A DNA stretch of 64,000 bases from Bacteroidaceae bacterium (GCA_017379075.1 JAFNXL010000005.1:1-64000); one strand, 5' to 3'. Positions 17,608-26,568 are shown, numbered from the stretch's first letter. The notes: a model not told the origin generated them from the letters alone. Numbers and translations are program-made.

Positions 17608-17681
17608 AAATGATTTGAATTAAATTATTGATTTGAATTAAAATTATGTTTTATTATTATTAAATAGGTATAATTGTATTG

Positions 17682-17713
17682 CAAAAGTAACGCAAAAAAG
17701 TGATTTGAACAAG
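17682..17713 (-). promoter_or_regulatory. Promoter of the frdCAB operon
   Basis: Minus-strand -7 box TACTTTTG (17689-17682, perfect) with CTTG (17713-17710, three of four bases) 20 bp upstream. The frdC start is about 75 bp downstream. It is divergent from the mnmG -7 box, with about 55 bp between the two. Confidence 0.55.
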
Positions 17714-17743
17714 AAAAAGCGCCAAATGTTCGAATAAAACCAT

Positions 17744-17751
17744 TACTTTTG
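17744..17751 (+). promoter_or_regulatory. -7 box for mnmG
   Basis: TACTTTTG, a perfect TAnnTTTG and the same octamer as the divergent frd -7 box. It lies 41 bp before the mnmG start. No -33 TTTG is seen at the usual spacing. Confidence 0.5.
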
Positions 17752-17792
17752 CATCATAATTTACTATTATTTAAAGAATACACATTAGAGAA

Positions 17793-19664
17793 ATGGAATT
17801 CAAATACGATGTGGTTGTTGTTGGAGCCGGACACGCAGGTTGCGAAGCCGCAGCAGCCAGTGCGAGATTAGGTGCCAAAACGTGCCTGCTGACCATGGAC
17901 ATGAACAAGATTGCACAGATGAGTTGCAACCCGGCCGTGGGCGGCATTGCCAAAGGACAGATTGTGCGCGAAATTGACGCTTTAGGCGGACAGATGGGAC
18001 TGGTGACAGACCAGACCGCCATACAGTTCCGCATGCTTAACCGAAGCAAGGGTCCCGCAATGTGGAGTCCGAGAGCACAATGTGACCGAGGTAAATTCAT
18101 TTGGGCATGGAGAGAGATTCTGGAAAACCAGCCCAATCTGGACATCTGGCAAGACCAGGTAAAGGAACTGCTGGTAAAAGACGGCAAGGCAACCGGTGTG
18201 AAGACATACATGGATGTCATTTTTCATGCCCGATGTGTAATCATCACCGCCGGCACATTCCTGAACGGCCTGATGCACATCGGAAGCACACAGATTCCTG
18301 GTGGCCGATGCGCAGAGCCTGCAAGCCTTCACCTGACAGAGAGCATCACAAAATGGGGCATCCGCGCAGACAGGATGAAAACGGGCACCCCAGTTAGAAT
18401 CGATGGCAGAAGTGTACACTTCGACGAGATGCAGATGCAGCCCGGAGACGAAAGTATTCAGCACTTTTCGTTTATGGGCACAACCCGCTCTTTGCCCCAA
18501 CTGCCTTGTTGGATTACATTCACCAACCCTAAAGTTCATGAAATCCTAAAAGAAGGCCTGCCCCACTCTCCGCTGTACAACGGACAGATCAAAAGCATTG
18601 GTCCACGATACTGCCCAAGCATCGAAACAAAAATCGTAACCTTTTCCGACAAAGACCAGCATCAGCTATTCCTAGAACCGGAAGGAACAAACACACAAGA
18701 ATATTACTTGAACGGATTCAGCAGCAGTCTGCCCATTGACATCCAGTTGGAAGCACTACGATGTATTCCCGCTTTCCGCGACTTAAAAGTTTACCGTCCT
18801 GGATATGCCATTGAGTATGATTTCTTCGACCCCACCCAACTTTATCATTCATTGGAGTCAAAGATAATAGACGGACTATACTTGGCAGGTCAGGTTAACG
18901 GAACCACCGGGTATGAAGAGGCTGCAGGACAAGGAATCGTAGCCGGAATAAACGCTGCAAGAAAATGCGGTGGAAGCGAACCTTTTGTTATGAAGAGAAA
19001 CGAATCGTATATTGGCGTACTGATTGATGACCTTGTAACAAAGGGAGTGAACGAGCCATACAGAATGTTTACCAGCAGAGCAGAATACCGCATCTTGTTG
19101 CGTCAGGATGATGCAGACGCTCGTCTTACAGAAAAGAGCTACAACATGGGATTGGCAACAGAAGAGCGTTATAACACTTGGAAAAGAAAAGAAAAAGCGA
19201 TTGAATCTATCGAAGAATTCTGCAAATCATATAGTGTAAAGGCTGCTTATATAAACAGCGCATTGGAAGAAATGGGAACAGCCGCGCTGACAAAAGGATG
19301 CAAGTTGGCAGACCTGATTGTACGTCCCCAGGTTACGATTATGGAAATAGCAAAGCACATTCCTGCGCTGAGGGAAAAGATAGAATCTATTGGAGAAAGA
19401 AAAGAAGAAATCGTAGAAGCTGCGGAAATAAAACTTAAATACAACGGTTATATTATCCGCGAACGTGAGCAGGCTGAAAAGATGGAGCGTTTGGAAAACA
19501 TCCGCATCCGAGGAAAGTTTGAATACAACAAGCTGCAATCTTTGTCAACCGAATGCAGACAGAAGCTCACTGAGATCAACCCGGAAACTTTGGCGCAAGC
19601 CTCGCGCATCCCAGGTGTCTCTCCCAGCGACATAAACGTACTGCTTGTCCTGTTGGGCCGCTAA
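17793..19664 (+). CDS. mnmG: tRNA uridine-5-carboxymethylaminomethyl modification enzyme MnmG
   Basis: 623 residues. With MnmE it installs the (carboxymethyl)aminomethyl group on wobble uridine 34 of several tRNAs, using FAD and methylenetetrahydrofolate. The FAD-binding 'VVVVGAGHAGCEAAAA' is at the N-terminus, 'MSCNPAVGGIAKGQIVREIDALGG' is the family signature near 45-70, and 'GLYLAGQVNGTTGYEEAAGQG' is near 365. The helical C-terminus (about 460-623) ends in the conserved 'RIPGVSPSDINVLLV'. Length is normal for the family. It is followed by apt after 49 bp. Confidence 0.96.
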   Translation: MEFKYDVVVVGAGHAGCEAAAASARLGAKTCLLTMDMNKIAQMSCNPAVGGIAKGQIVREIDALGGQMGLVTDQTAIQFRMLNRSKGPAMWSPRAQCDRGKFIWAWREILENQPNLDIWQDQVKELLVKDGKATGVKTYMDVIFHARCVIITAGTFLNGLMHIGSTQIPGGRCAEPASLHLTESITKWGIRADRMKTGTPVRIDGRSVHFDEMQMQPGDESIQHFSFMGTTRSLPQLPCWITFTNPKVHEILKEGLPHSPLYNGQIKSIGPRYCPSIETKIVTFSDKDQHQLFLEPEGTNTQEYYLNGFSSSLPIDIQLEALRCIPAFRDLKVYRPGYAIEYDFFDPTQLYHSLESKIIDGLYLAGQVNGTTGYEEAAGQGIVAGINAARKCGGSEPFVMKRNESYIGVLIDDLVTKGVNEPYRMFTSRAEYRILLRQDDADARLTEKSYNMGLATEERYNTWKRKEKAIESIEEFCKSYSVKAAYINSALEEMGTAALTKGCKLADLIVRPQVTIMEIAKHIPALREKIESIGERKEEIVEAAEIKLKYNGYIIREREQAEKMERLENIRIRGKFEYNKLQSLSTECRQKLTEINPETLAQASRIPGVSPSDINVLLVLLGR

Positions 19665-19713
19665 GGTTTCACGTGAAACAAGTCTTAAACACTTTAAATA
19701 TAAAACACTGAGA

Positions 19714-20244
19714 ATGAACAACGAAACTCTTCTTAAAAACTTGAGAAACGTGCCAGACTTCCCCATTCCGGGAATTCAGTTTAAGGACGTGAGCACACTA
19801 TATAAGGATGCAGAATGTCTCCAGATTATGGTTGACGAGCTGTATGAGAAATACAAAGACAAAGGAATCACAAAAGTAGTAGGTATTGAAAGTCGCGGCT
19901 TCGTTGTTGGCGCTGCGTTAGCCATAAAACTGAATGCAGGATTCGTCATGTGCAGAAAGCCAGGGAAGCTGCCAGCGGAAACAAAGAAAGAATCATACAT
20001 GAAGGAATACGGCGAAGACACGATAGAAATCCATACGGATGCTATTTCTTGCGATGACACGGTCCTTATTCATGACGACCTCTTAGCCACAGGTGGAAGC
20101 ATGAAGGCCGCCTATAACCTAGTGAGACAATTCAACCCAAAGAAAGTATATATTGGTTTCATCATTGAACTAAGAATTGAAGGACTGCATGGAAGAGACC
20201 AATTTGACGATAGTGTTGAGATTGAAACCTTGATACGAATTTAA
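19714..20244 (+). CDS. apt: Adenine phosphoribosyltransferase
   Basis: 176 residues. Salvages adenine with PRPP to give AMP. Motifs are 'VPDFPIPGIQFKDVSTL' at the N-terminus, 'VVGIESRGFVVGAALA' and the PRPP loop 'VLIHDDLLATGGSMKAA' near residue 125. I start at 19714: the frame is open from 19645, but that part lies over the mnmG end and is not part of the family. A good intrinsic terminator follows at once. Confidence 0.93.
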   Translation: MNNETLLKNLRNVPDFPIPGIQFKDVSTLYKDAECLQIMVDELYEKYKDKGITKVVGIESRGFVVGAALAIKLNAGFVMCRKPGKLPAETKKESYMKEYGEDTIEIHTDAISCDDTVLIHDDLLATGGSMKAAYNLVRQFNPKKVYIGFIIELRIEGLHGRDQFDDSVEIETLIRI

Positions 20245-20275
20245 AATCCGCTCTTTGCGGATTTTTTTTATTTTT
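20244..20275 (+). terminator. Intrinsic terminator after apt
   Basis: AAATCCGC pairs with GCGGATTT around a TCTTT loop, followed by a long T-rich tail. It overlaps the last base of the apt stop codon and probably separates mnmG-apt from uvrC. Confidence 0.88.
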
Positions 20276-20296
20276 CCACAGTTTATTCGTTAAAAT

Positions 20297-22162
20297 ATGG
20301 AGAAAGCAGAAGCAAGAAATGAGAAAGAAAAGATTGAAGCGCAACTTAAGAACATTGTGCTTAACCTTCCAGAATGCCCAGGCTGTTATCAATATCTTGA
20401 TGAAACCGGCACTATTATCTATGTGGGAAAAGCCAAAAACCTGAAGCGTAGAGTGTATTCTTATTTCAGCAAAGAACACCAAAGCAGGAAAACCGCGATT
20501 CTTGTGAGCAGAATCAGGGATATCAAGTATATTGTGGTTAAAACAGAAGAAGACGCTCTTTTGCTTGAGAACAACTTGATAAAGAAATGGAATCCCAGAT
20601 ACAACATTCTGCTTAAAGACGGAAAAACATATCCCAGCATCTGTATTACCAACGAATACTTGCCCAGAATATTCCAAACACGCAAGATTGACCGAAGAAT
20701 GGGCACATATTTTGGTCCATATAGCCACATCCCCACCCTGAACAACATTCTGGAACTGCTAAAAAACCTTTATCCTTTACGCTCGTGCCGCGATGTAATA
20801 ACCGCAGAAAGCATTGCTTGCGGAAAACACAAGGAATGCCTGGAATACCATATAAAGAACTGTAAAGCCCCGTGCCGAGGATGGGAAAGCAGAGAAACAT
20901 ATATGGGGTACATCAGTGAAGCAAAAGAGATTCTGAAAGGAAATACCGCTTGGCTGCAACGGAAACTAATGGACGAAATGAGCGAACTGGCACAGGAAAT
21001 GCGGTTTGAAGAAGCTGAAATCATAAAGAAAAAGTACATGCTTCTGGAGAAATACAGGAGTAAGAGCGAGGTGGTAAGCAATACGCTGAAATCGGTGGAT
21101 GTATTCAACATCGAAGAAAACAAGCAGACTGCATATATCAACTATCTGCACGTTACAAACGGATGCATTAACCAGGCATTTACCTTTGAACTGACCAAAC
21201 GCCTGGACGAAACTGCAGAAGAACTCCTTATTATAGGAATAGGTGAAATAAGAAGCCGTTACGGCAGTGATTCTAAGGAAATTATCGTTCCGTTCCCCGT
21301 GGAACTTCAATTAGAGGGTGTAACACAAACCATCCCTATTAAGGGTGACAAGAAGAAGCTGTTGGAACTAAGCAGACTGAACGTGCTGCAATACAAGAAA
21401 GACAAGCAGAACCAGATGGACAAGCTCAACCCCGAACAAAAGAGCGTAAGACTGATGAAAGAGCTTCAAGAAGCGCTTCAACTGGACCGTCTGCCCATGC
21501 AAATTGAATGTTTCGACAACAGTAACATAAGTGGAACCGACGCTGTTGCCGGCTGTATCGTATTCAAGAAATGTAAGCCCAGCAAGGCTGATTATCGGCG
21601 ATACATCATCAAAACCGTGGAAGGAGCGGACGATTACGCAAGCATGCAGGAGGTGGTACGACGCAGATACAGTCGTGCCATAAGCGAAGAATCTCCCCTA
21701 CCCGACCTCATCATCACAGACGGTGGAAAGGGACAAATGGAGTGCGTAAGACAAGTGGTTGAAGACGAGTTAGGCTTGGACATCCCCATTGCCGGACTGG
21801 CAAAAGACGACAAACACCGCACCCACGAACTGCTCTTCGGATTCCCTCCCAGAACCATCGGAACTAAGCCAGACAGCACTCTATTCAGGCTGCTTGTAAG
21901 CATACAGGAAGAGGTACACCGCTATGCCATCACTTTCCATCGGGAGAAGAGAAGCAAGCACCAAATTGCAAGCGAGTTGGACACCATAAACGGTATCGGA
22001 CCTAAGACAAAAGCCACCTTGCTGAAGGAGTTTAAGAGCGTAAAGCGCATTGCCGAAGCAGAACTTTCCGCATTGGAAGAGCGCATAGGTAAGTCCAAAG
22101 CCGCCATTATATACAGCCATTTCCATGCGCCAACGGACACAGGCAGCACCAATGCCCCATAA
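20297..22162 (+). CDS. uvrC: Excinuclease ABC subunit UvrC
   Basis: 621 residues. Makes both incisions in nucleotide excision repair after UvrAB loads at damage. The GIY-YIG nuclease is at the N-terminus ('GCYQYLDETGTIIYVGKAKNLKRRV'-type motif), then a Cys cluster ('CGKHKECLEYHIKNCKAPC'), a UVR helix pair near 220-255, the RNase H-like domain (about 390-545, 'ECFDNSNISGTDAVAGCIVF' and 'LIITDGGKGQ') and a C-terminal helix-hairpin-helix ('INGIGPKTKATLLKEF'). Normal length. The start at 20297 directly follows the apt terminator; a start slightly downstream is possible. Confidence 0.95.
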   Translation: MEKAEARNEKEKIEAQLKNIVLNLPECPGCYQYLDETGTIIYVGKAKNLKRRVYSYFSKEHQSRKTAILVSRIRDIKYIVVKTEEDALLLENNLIKKWNPRYNILLKDGKTYPSICITNEYLPRIFQTRKIDRRMGTYFGPYSHIPTLNNILELLKNLYPLRSCRDVITAESIACGKHKECLEYHIKNCKAPCRGWESRETYMGYISEAKEILKGNTAWLQRKLMDEMSELAQEMRFEEAEIIKKKYMLLEKYRSKSEVVSNTLKSVDVFNIEENKQTAYINYLHVTNGCINQAFTFELTKRLDETAEELLIIGIGEIRSRYGSDSKEIIVPFPVELQLEGVTQTIPIKGDKKKLLELSRLNVLQYKKDKQNQMDKLNPEQKSVRLMKELQEALQLDRLPMQIECFDNSNISGTDAVAGCIVFKKCKPSKADYRRYIIKTVEGADDYASMQEVVRRRYSRAISEESPLPDLIITDGGKGQMECVRQVVEDELGLDIPIAGLAKDDKHRTHELLFGFPPRTIGTKPDSTLFRLLVSIQEEVHRYAITFHREKRSKHQIASELDTINGIGPKTKATLLKEFKSVKRIAEAELSALEERIGKSKAAIIYSHFHAPTDTGSTNAP

Positions 22163-22199
22163 AGGGCTGAAGAGCCATAAAAAAGCTTAAAAAGGGGCA
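22153..22199 (+). terminator. Possible hairpin terminator after uvrC
   Basis: TGCCCC (22153-22158, inside the last uvrC codons) pairs with GGGGCA (22194-22199), with an inner GGCT/AGCC stem. Only A-rich sequence follows, so termination is uncertain. Confidence 0.35.
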
Positions 22200-22217
22200 T
22201 AAAAACAGCCTCAGACA

Positions 22218-22248
22218 TGTGTTATATAAAATAAATAATGTAACTTTG
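22218..22248 (+). promoter_or_regulatory. Promoter for dtd and downstream genes
   Basis: TGTG (22218-22221, three of four bases of the -33 box), 19 bp, then a perfect -7 TAACTTTG (22241-22248), 21 bp before the dtd ATG. Confidence 0.55.
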
Positions 22249-22269
22249 TGCAAAAGTTAGCACAAGACA

Positions 22270-22722
22270 ATGAAAGCAGTCATACAACGCGTATCCCACG
22301 CCAGCGTAACCATTGAAGGTTCGGTAAAAAGCAGCATTGAGAAAGGTTATCTGATCCTTCTCGGCATCTGCAACGAAGACAGTCAGGAAGACATTGACTG
22401 GCTGGTACACAAGATTGTGAGCCTCCGTATTTTTGATGACGAAAACGGCGTAATGAATCGTAACATACTGGATGCCAACGGAAACATAATCGTTGTCAGC
22501 CAGTTTACGCTGATGGCAAGCTACAAGAAAGGTAACCGCCCCAGCTGGATCAGAGCTGCCGGACACGAAACTGCCGTTCCCCTCTACGAATCCTTCGTCT
22601 CCACCCTTTCCACAGCCATGGGGCGCCCCGTTGGGACTGGTGAGTTTGGCGCAGACATGAAAGTGGAATTGTTGAACGATGGCCCCGTAACCATCTGTAT
22701 GGACACAAAGAATAAAGAATAA
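22270..22722 (+). CDS. dtd: D-aminoacyl-tRNA deacylase
   Basis: 150 residues. Hydrolyses D-aminoacyl-tRNA (and Gly-tRNA-Ala), proofreading chirality. The catalytic 'VVSQFTLMASYKKGNRPSW' motif and the Gly-cisPro 'LNDGPVTICMDTK' motif, which forms the chiral pocket in the dimer, are both intact. Length is standard. First gene of a probable four-gene unit (dtd, small membrane protein, MazG-like, deoC). Confidence 0.95.
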   Translation: MKAVIQRVSHASVTIEGSVKSSIEKGYLILLGICNEDSQEDIDWLVHKIVSLRIFDDENGVMNRNILDANGNIIVVSQFTLMASYKKGNRPSWIRAAGHETAVPLYESFVSTLSTAMGRPVGTGEFGADMKVELLNDGPVTICMDTKNKE

Positions 22723-22739
22723 CCACAAAACAAAAGATT

Positions 22740-23021
22740 ATGGAAAACAAAAAGAGCAAAGGAGAAAGCTTATGGAGCTGGTTCTGTTTGATTGCCGGAA
22801 TCGCTTTTTTACCTGTTTTATGGGGCAAAATCACCTTTCCGCTTTGTCTACTAATAGCCATCGTTCTGGCCGGAGAAAGCTATCGTCTCTACCGGAACCG
22901 CACAGACAAGAAAGAGAACACGCTACGCCTGGCGGCCTACCTTTTAGCATCAGGAGTGTTCATTATTGTTGTTGTGGTATGGGGAATAGAGTTGCTTAAC
23001 ACACATTTTCAACTGTTTTAA
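22740..23021 (+). CDS. Small membrane protein, unknown function
   Basis: 93 residues with two or three hydrophobic helices (about 13-30, 33-47 and 65-86) and a charged hinge 'RLYRNRTDKKENTLR'. It has no signal-peptide cleavage site and probably spans the inner membrane. No family recognised. It lies 17 bp after dtd and 12 bp before the MazG-like gene, which supports it being a real operon member. Confidence 0.7.
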   Translation: MENKKSKGESLWSWFCLIAGIAFLPVLWGKITFPLCLLIAIVLAGESYRLYRNRTDKKENTLRLAAYLLASGVFIIVVVVWGIELLNTHFQLF

Positions 23022-23033
23022 ACATATATCACC

Positions 23034-23357
23034 ATGACCATACAGGAAGCACAGGAGCGCGTGGATGCGTGGATAAAGCAGTACGGTGTAAGGTATTTCA
23101 ACGAACTTACCAACATGGCCATCCTCACCGAAGAAGTGGGCGAACTGGCCCGCATAATGGCGCGCAAATATGGCGAACAGAGCTTCAAGGAAGGCGAAAA
23201 GGCCGACCTTGGAGAAGAGATGGCCGACGTGCTTTGGGTGCTCCTCTGCATAGCCAACCAGACCGGCACAAACCTGACAGAAGCCCTTGAAAAGTCCTTT
23301 GAAAAGAAGACCGGGCGAGACAAAGACAGACACAAAAACAATCCGAAATTAGCATGA
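23034..23357 (+). CDS. MazG-like nucleotide pyrophosphohydrolase
   Basis: 107 residues, one all-alpha MazG-type NTP pyrophosphohydrolase domain. The metal-binding helices show 'LTEEVGELARIM' (E-x-x-E) and 'DLGEEMADVLWVLLCIAN' (E-x-x-D), the two halves of the Mg site. Probably a house-cleaning enzyme that removes abnormal NTPs; the substrate is unknown. It overlaps deoC by four bases. Confidence 0.88.
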   Translation: MTIQEAQERVDAWIKQYGVRYFNELTNMAILTEEVGELARIMARKYGEQSFKEGEKADLGEEMADVLWVLLCIANQTGTNLTEALEKSFEKKTGRDKDRHKNNPKLA

Positions 23358-24250
23358 TAGAAAACGAACAGAACAAGTATGAACAGGCGTTGTCACTCTA
23401 CAACACCAGCCTGAACGACGAGGCAATCTCAGCCAAAGTGGAACAAATCATCCGCGACAAAGTGGCTGAAAACAACACACCCGAGGTAAAGAAATTCCTC
23501 CTGGGCTGTGTGGAACTGACCTCACTGAAGACAACGGACAGCGAAGAAAGCATACTCCGCCTCACCGAGTGCGTAAACCAGTTTGACGAGGACTACCCTG
23601 CCCTGCCCCATGTAGCCACCATCTGCGTCTATCCATGCTACGCCGGCATCGTAAGCCAAAGCCTCGAGGTAGAAGGTGTTGAAGTGGCCTGCGTAAGCGG
23701 CAATTTCCCCTCTTCGCAAGCCTTGCTTGAGGTAAAGACCATAGAGACCGCACTGGCCATTAAAGACGGTGCCACAGAGATTGACATGGTCATGAGCGTG
23801 GGCAAGTTCCTCAACGGCGACTATGAAAGCGTATGCGATGAGATCAGCGAGATAAAGGCCGTATGTGGCGAACACGCACTGAAGGTCATTCTGGAAACCG
23901 GGCTGCTCCCCTCTGCCTCTGCCATCAAGAAAGCCAGCATCCTGGCCATGTATTCCGGAGCCGACTACATAAAGACCAGCACCGGAAAGGAATCGCCCGC
24001 CGCCACGCCACAGGCAGCCTATGTCATGTGCCAGGCCATCAAGGAATATTATGACAAGACCGGCATCCGCATCGGTTTCAAACCCGCAGGCGGACTCAAC
24101 ACCGTGTTCGACGCACTGGTCTACTATACCATTGTGAAGGAAGTGCTGGGCACAGAGTGGCTCAACAACCAACTGTTCCGTCTGGGCACAAGCCGTCTCT
24201 GCAATTTGCTGCTGAGCGACATCCTGGGCACAGAGACCCGATATTTCTGA
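23354..24250 (+). CDS. deoC: Deoxyribose-phosphate aldolase
   Basis: 298 residues, class I aldolase that splits 2-deoxyribose-5-phosphate into glyceraldehyde-3-phosphate and acetaldehyde in deoxynucleoside catabolism. The Schiff-base Lys lies in 'GADYIKTSTGKE' (about residue 205), with 'EIDMVMSVGKFLNGDY' near 140 and 'IGFKPAGGLNT' near 235. An N-terminal extension of about 60 residues beyond the E. coli core length is usual in Bacteroidetes. Coupled to the MazG-like gene by an ATGA overlap; nucleotide salvage and clean-up thus share one transcript. Confidence 0.94.
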   Translation: MIENEQNKYEQALSLYNTSLNDEAISAKVEQIIRDKVAENNTPEVKKFLLGCVELTSLKTTDSEESILRLTECVNQFDEDYPALPHVATICVYPCYAGIVSQSLEVEGVEVACVSGNFPSSQALLEVKTIETALAIKDGATEIDMVMSVGKFLNGDYESVCDEISEIKAVCGEHALKVILETGLLPSASAIKKASILAMYSGADYIKTSTGKESPAATPQAAYVMCQAIKEYYDKTGIRIGFKPAGGLNTVFDALVYYTIVKEVLGTEWLNNQLFRLGTSRLCNLLLSDILGTETRYF

Positions 24251-24398
24251 GATTTTTGCGTGCGAAATTCCCGCCCTTTGTAAGGAACGAGGAAAAATAC
24301 GAGATTCTCAGCGCGTCTGAAATGCACCTTACACACTGTGATTCGGGCATTTAAGGCCGAAAAATACATGCATCAAGAACCATCAATCTAGAAAAAAT

Positions 24399-25220
24399 AT
24401 GCGAAAACCAGCACTCCCGCTCATCATTGCAGCCAGTTTGGCACTGAGTTCATGCCTGGTGAGCCGAAAAAAGTACGAGATTGCCGAAGCCGGTCGCTAC
24501 GGCGCACTTTACAGTCGAGACAGCCTTGCAGATCTGTTGGAAGGCTCGCGCATTGACGTGGCCAACCTCAGCGCCCACCTGGAGGCCATGTTGCAGGACA
24601 CCACAAACCTGCGCGATGCCATACGCCAGTATCAGGCCATGCTCAACACCAACCTCTCGGAAAACCAAAAGCTGAACGCCTCACTCAGCGAACGCGAGAA
24701 AACCATCCGCCAGCTGGAAGGCATCATCAATGAGCAGAACCAAAAGGTGAAAAACCTGCTCGGTAGCGTAAAGGATGCCCTGCTCGGATTCAGCAGTGAA
24801 GACCTCAGCGTGAGGGAAGAAGGCGGAAAGGTATATGTGGCCATGAGCGACAAACTGCTCTTCGAGTCGGGCAAGGCTGTGGTGAACGAACTGGGCAGAA
24901 ATGCCCTTGGCAAACTGGCAGAGGTGCTGAACCGACAGACAGACATAGACGTCTACATTGAAGGACACACGGACAGCAAGCCCATCAAGACCGCCGTCTA
25001 TAAAGACAACTGGGATCTGAGCGTAATCCGCGCCACCAGTGTAGTACGCATACTGACCGAGGTCTACGGCGTAAGCCCCATGCAGATACAACCCTGCGGA
25101 CGCGGAGAATTCAAGCCCATAGACGACAACAACACCGCCGAAGGCCGCGCACGCAACCGCCGTACCGAAATCATCATGGCGCCCAAGCTGGACAAACTGT
25201 TCCAGATGCTGCAAGAGTAA
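24399..25220 (+). CDS. OmpA-family peptidoglycan-binding lipoprotein
   Basis: 273 residues. A lipoprotein signal peptide ends at 'LALSSC' with the lipid-bearing Cys at residue 19. A predicted coiled coil follows (about 50-130, 'LNASLSEREKTIRQLEGIINEQNQ'-like), then a C-terminal OmpA domain (about 150-268) with 'YIEGHTDSKP' and 'EGRARNRRTEIIM', the peptidoglycan (diaminopimelate) binding signature. It probably ties the outer membrane to the cell wall. It stands alone, 149 bp after deoC, and is followed by a 22-bp repeat array. Confidence 0.9.
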   Translation: MRKPALPLIIAASLALSSCLVSRKKYEIAEAGRYGALYSRDSLADLLEGSRIDVANLSAHLEAMLQDTTNLRDAIRQYQAMLNTNLSENQKLNASLSEREKTIRQLEGIINEQNQKVKNLLGSVKDALLGFSSEDLSVREEGGKVYVAMSDKLLFESGKAVVNELGRNALGKLAEVLNRQTDIDVYIEGHTDSKPIKTAVYKDNWDLSVIRATSVVRILTEVYGVSPMQIQPCGRGEFKPIDDNNTAEGRARNRRTEIIMAPKLDKLFQMLQE

Positions 25221-25264
25221 GAATTCTCGGAAAATTCTTTACATAAAAAAGGAGCAAAAATAAC

Positions 25265-25352
25265 ACTTAAGTGTTTCTGCAGAAACAGTTAAGTGTTTTT
25301 CAAAAAAGACTTAAGTGAAACTCCAGAAACACTTAAGTCTTTTTTTCGTATC
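25265..25352. repeat. 22-bp tandem array (four units) after the OmpA lipoprotein gene
   Basis: Units of exactly 22 bp begin at 25265, 25287, 25309 and 25331, each opening with A[CG]TTAAGT. The units contain near-palindromes (CACTTAAGTG, GTTTCTGCAGAAAC), so strong hairpins are possible. The remaining intergenic DNA to 25476 is very AT-rich and I see nothing more in it except the promoter at 25477. Confidence 0.75.
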
Positions 25353-25476
25353 ATTCAACCGTCACATCTACAATATTCTATTCTGCTGAATATTAATACA
25401 TTGCATTTTTCGCAAAATTTTATTTCCAGTCAAAATTCCTGTTTTCTGTTTTTTGACAAAATTTTATCTCCCATCA

Positions 25477-25508
25477 TTTGATTACTTCGGGGAAAAAGCC
25501 TAATTTTG
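25477..25508 (+). promoter_or_regulatory. Full-consensus promoter for the Mpv17-like gene
   Basis: TTTG (25477-25480), exactly 20 bp, TAATTTTG (25501-25508). Both boxes are perfect. The ATG follows 35 bp later. Confidence 0.75.
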
Positions 25509-25543
25509 CAGCCTAATTCAACCCAATAAAAAAGATTAGATTT

Positions 25544-26230
25544 ATGAAACGTACAGACTTATATTTCATTGTGGCAATTGCCGCCATCTTTTTACCCTTC
25601 TTCCTTTCCGCACCATTATATGAATGGTACAGCACGTTCAATGCCTCGCATGGCATGGTAATGAGTTTCCTCAAGTTCGGCATACTTTCCACCCTAGGCG
25701 AGATGCTTGGCTGCCGCATTTCCACTGGCAAGTACGTTACGCCCACCTTCGGCGTGCTGCCACGCATGGTGGTGTGGGGTTTCCTGGGCATGAGCATCAA
25801 CATGGCCATGATCATCTTCTCCAAGGGCACACCCATGTTCATGCAGTACATGGGCATGACCAATGCCGTGGAGGCATTTACCACCGACGGCTTCTCCATG
25901 GACAAATTGTGGGTGGCGCTTGCCGTTTCTGTGGCCATGAACACCATTTTTGCCCCGGTCTTCATGACCTTTCATAAGGTTACAGATGCCCACATTGCCG
26001 CCCATGGCGGTTCGTTGAAAGCACTTGTTACCCCCATCCCTATGGCAGAACGACTGGCCACACTCAACTGGCAGGCACAGTGGGGATTTGTATTCCGCAA
26101 AACCATTCCCTTCTTCTGGTATCCCGCGCACACCATCACCTTCCTGCTCCCAGCCGAACAGCGCGTACTCTTTGCCGCCCTTCTTGGCATAGTTCTGGGC
26201 GTATTGCTTGCCGTTTCCGTAAAAAAGTAA
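25544..26230 (+). CDS. Integral membrane protein, possibly Mpv17/PMP22-like
   Basis: 228 residues, mostly hydrophobic, with about five or six membrane helices. The C-terminal part ('FFWYPAHTITFLLPAEQRVLFAALLGIVLG'-type region) resembles the W-P---F-P---R signature of Mpv17/PMP22 proteins, small channels of debated function. Internal 'GEMLGCRISTGKYVTPTFGVLPRMVVW' is also of that type. The family call is moderate; the number and position of helices are clear. It has its own consensus promoter and lies between two 22-bp repeat arrays. Confidence 0.7.
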   Translation: MKRTDLYFIVAIAAIFLPFFLSAPLYEWYSTFNASHGMVMSFLKFGILSTLGEMLGCRISTGKYVTPTFGVLPRMVVWGFLGMSINMAMIIFSKGTPMFMQYMGMTNAVEAFTTDGFSMDKLWVALAVSVAMNTIFAPVFMTFHKVTDAHIAAHGGSLKALVTPIPMAERLATLNWQAQWGFVFRKTIPFFWYPAHTITFLLPAEQRVLFAALLGIVLGVLLAVSVKK

Positions 26231-26351
26231 GCATCTCTCATTTAGTTTTGTTGCTGCGGGTATAATGTAAAACATTTTTACTCGCTTACTCCTTATGCTT
26301 TTAAGGCCAAAAGGGCAAAAAACACCCAATAAAATGAGGTTTTAAACCGCC

Positions 26352-26461
26352 CAACTGGAAAAAAAATATTTCCCAGTTGAGAAAATATTTTTTTCCAGTT
26401 GAGAAATAATATTTTCGCAACTGGGCTTTTCCGGCTTTTCAACTGGGTTTTCATGAAAATT
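26352..26461. repeat. 22-bp tandem array (five units) with inverted cores
   Basis: Units of exactly 22 bp begin at 26352, 26374, 26396, 26418 and 26440. Units 1, 4 and 5 open with CAACTGG; units 2 and 3 open with CAGTTGA, so the core hexamer CAACTG appears in both orientations. As a result 26352-26371 and 26382-26400 form a near-perfect inverted repeat of about 19 bp with an A/T-rich arm. 26231-26351 and 26462-26568 hold nothing else I can name. Confidence 0.75.
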
Positions 26462-26568
26462 CAGTTTGTAAAAGATTTTTACCTCGTCTATGGATACGAC
26501 ATATCCCCGCATTACTCAAAAAACACGTTCTTTTGGCCAAAATCACTCTTTCTTCGAAAAAAAAATTG

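Noticed and set aside
25265-26461. CRISPR arrays at the 22-bp repeats
   Set aside because: Units are contiguous or imperfect with no spacers, and no cas gene is nearby.
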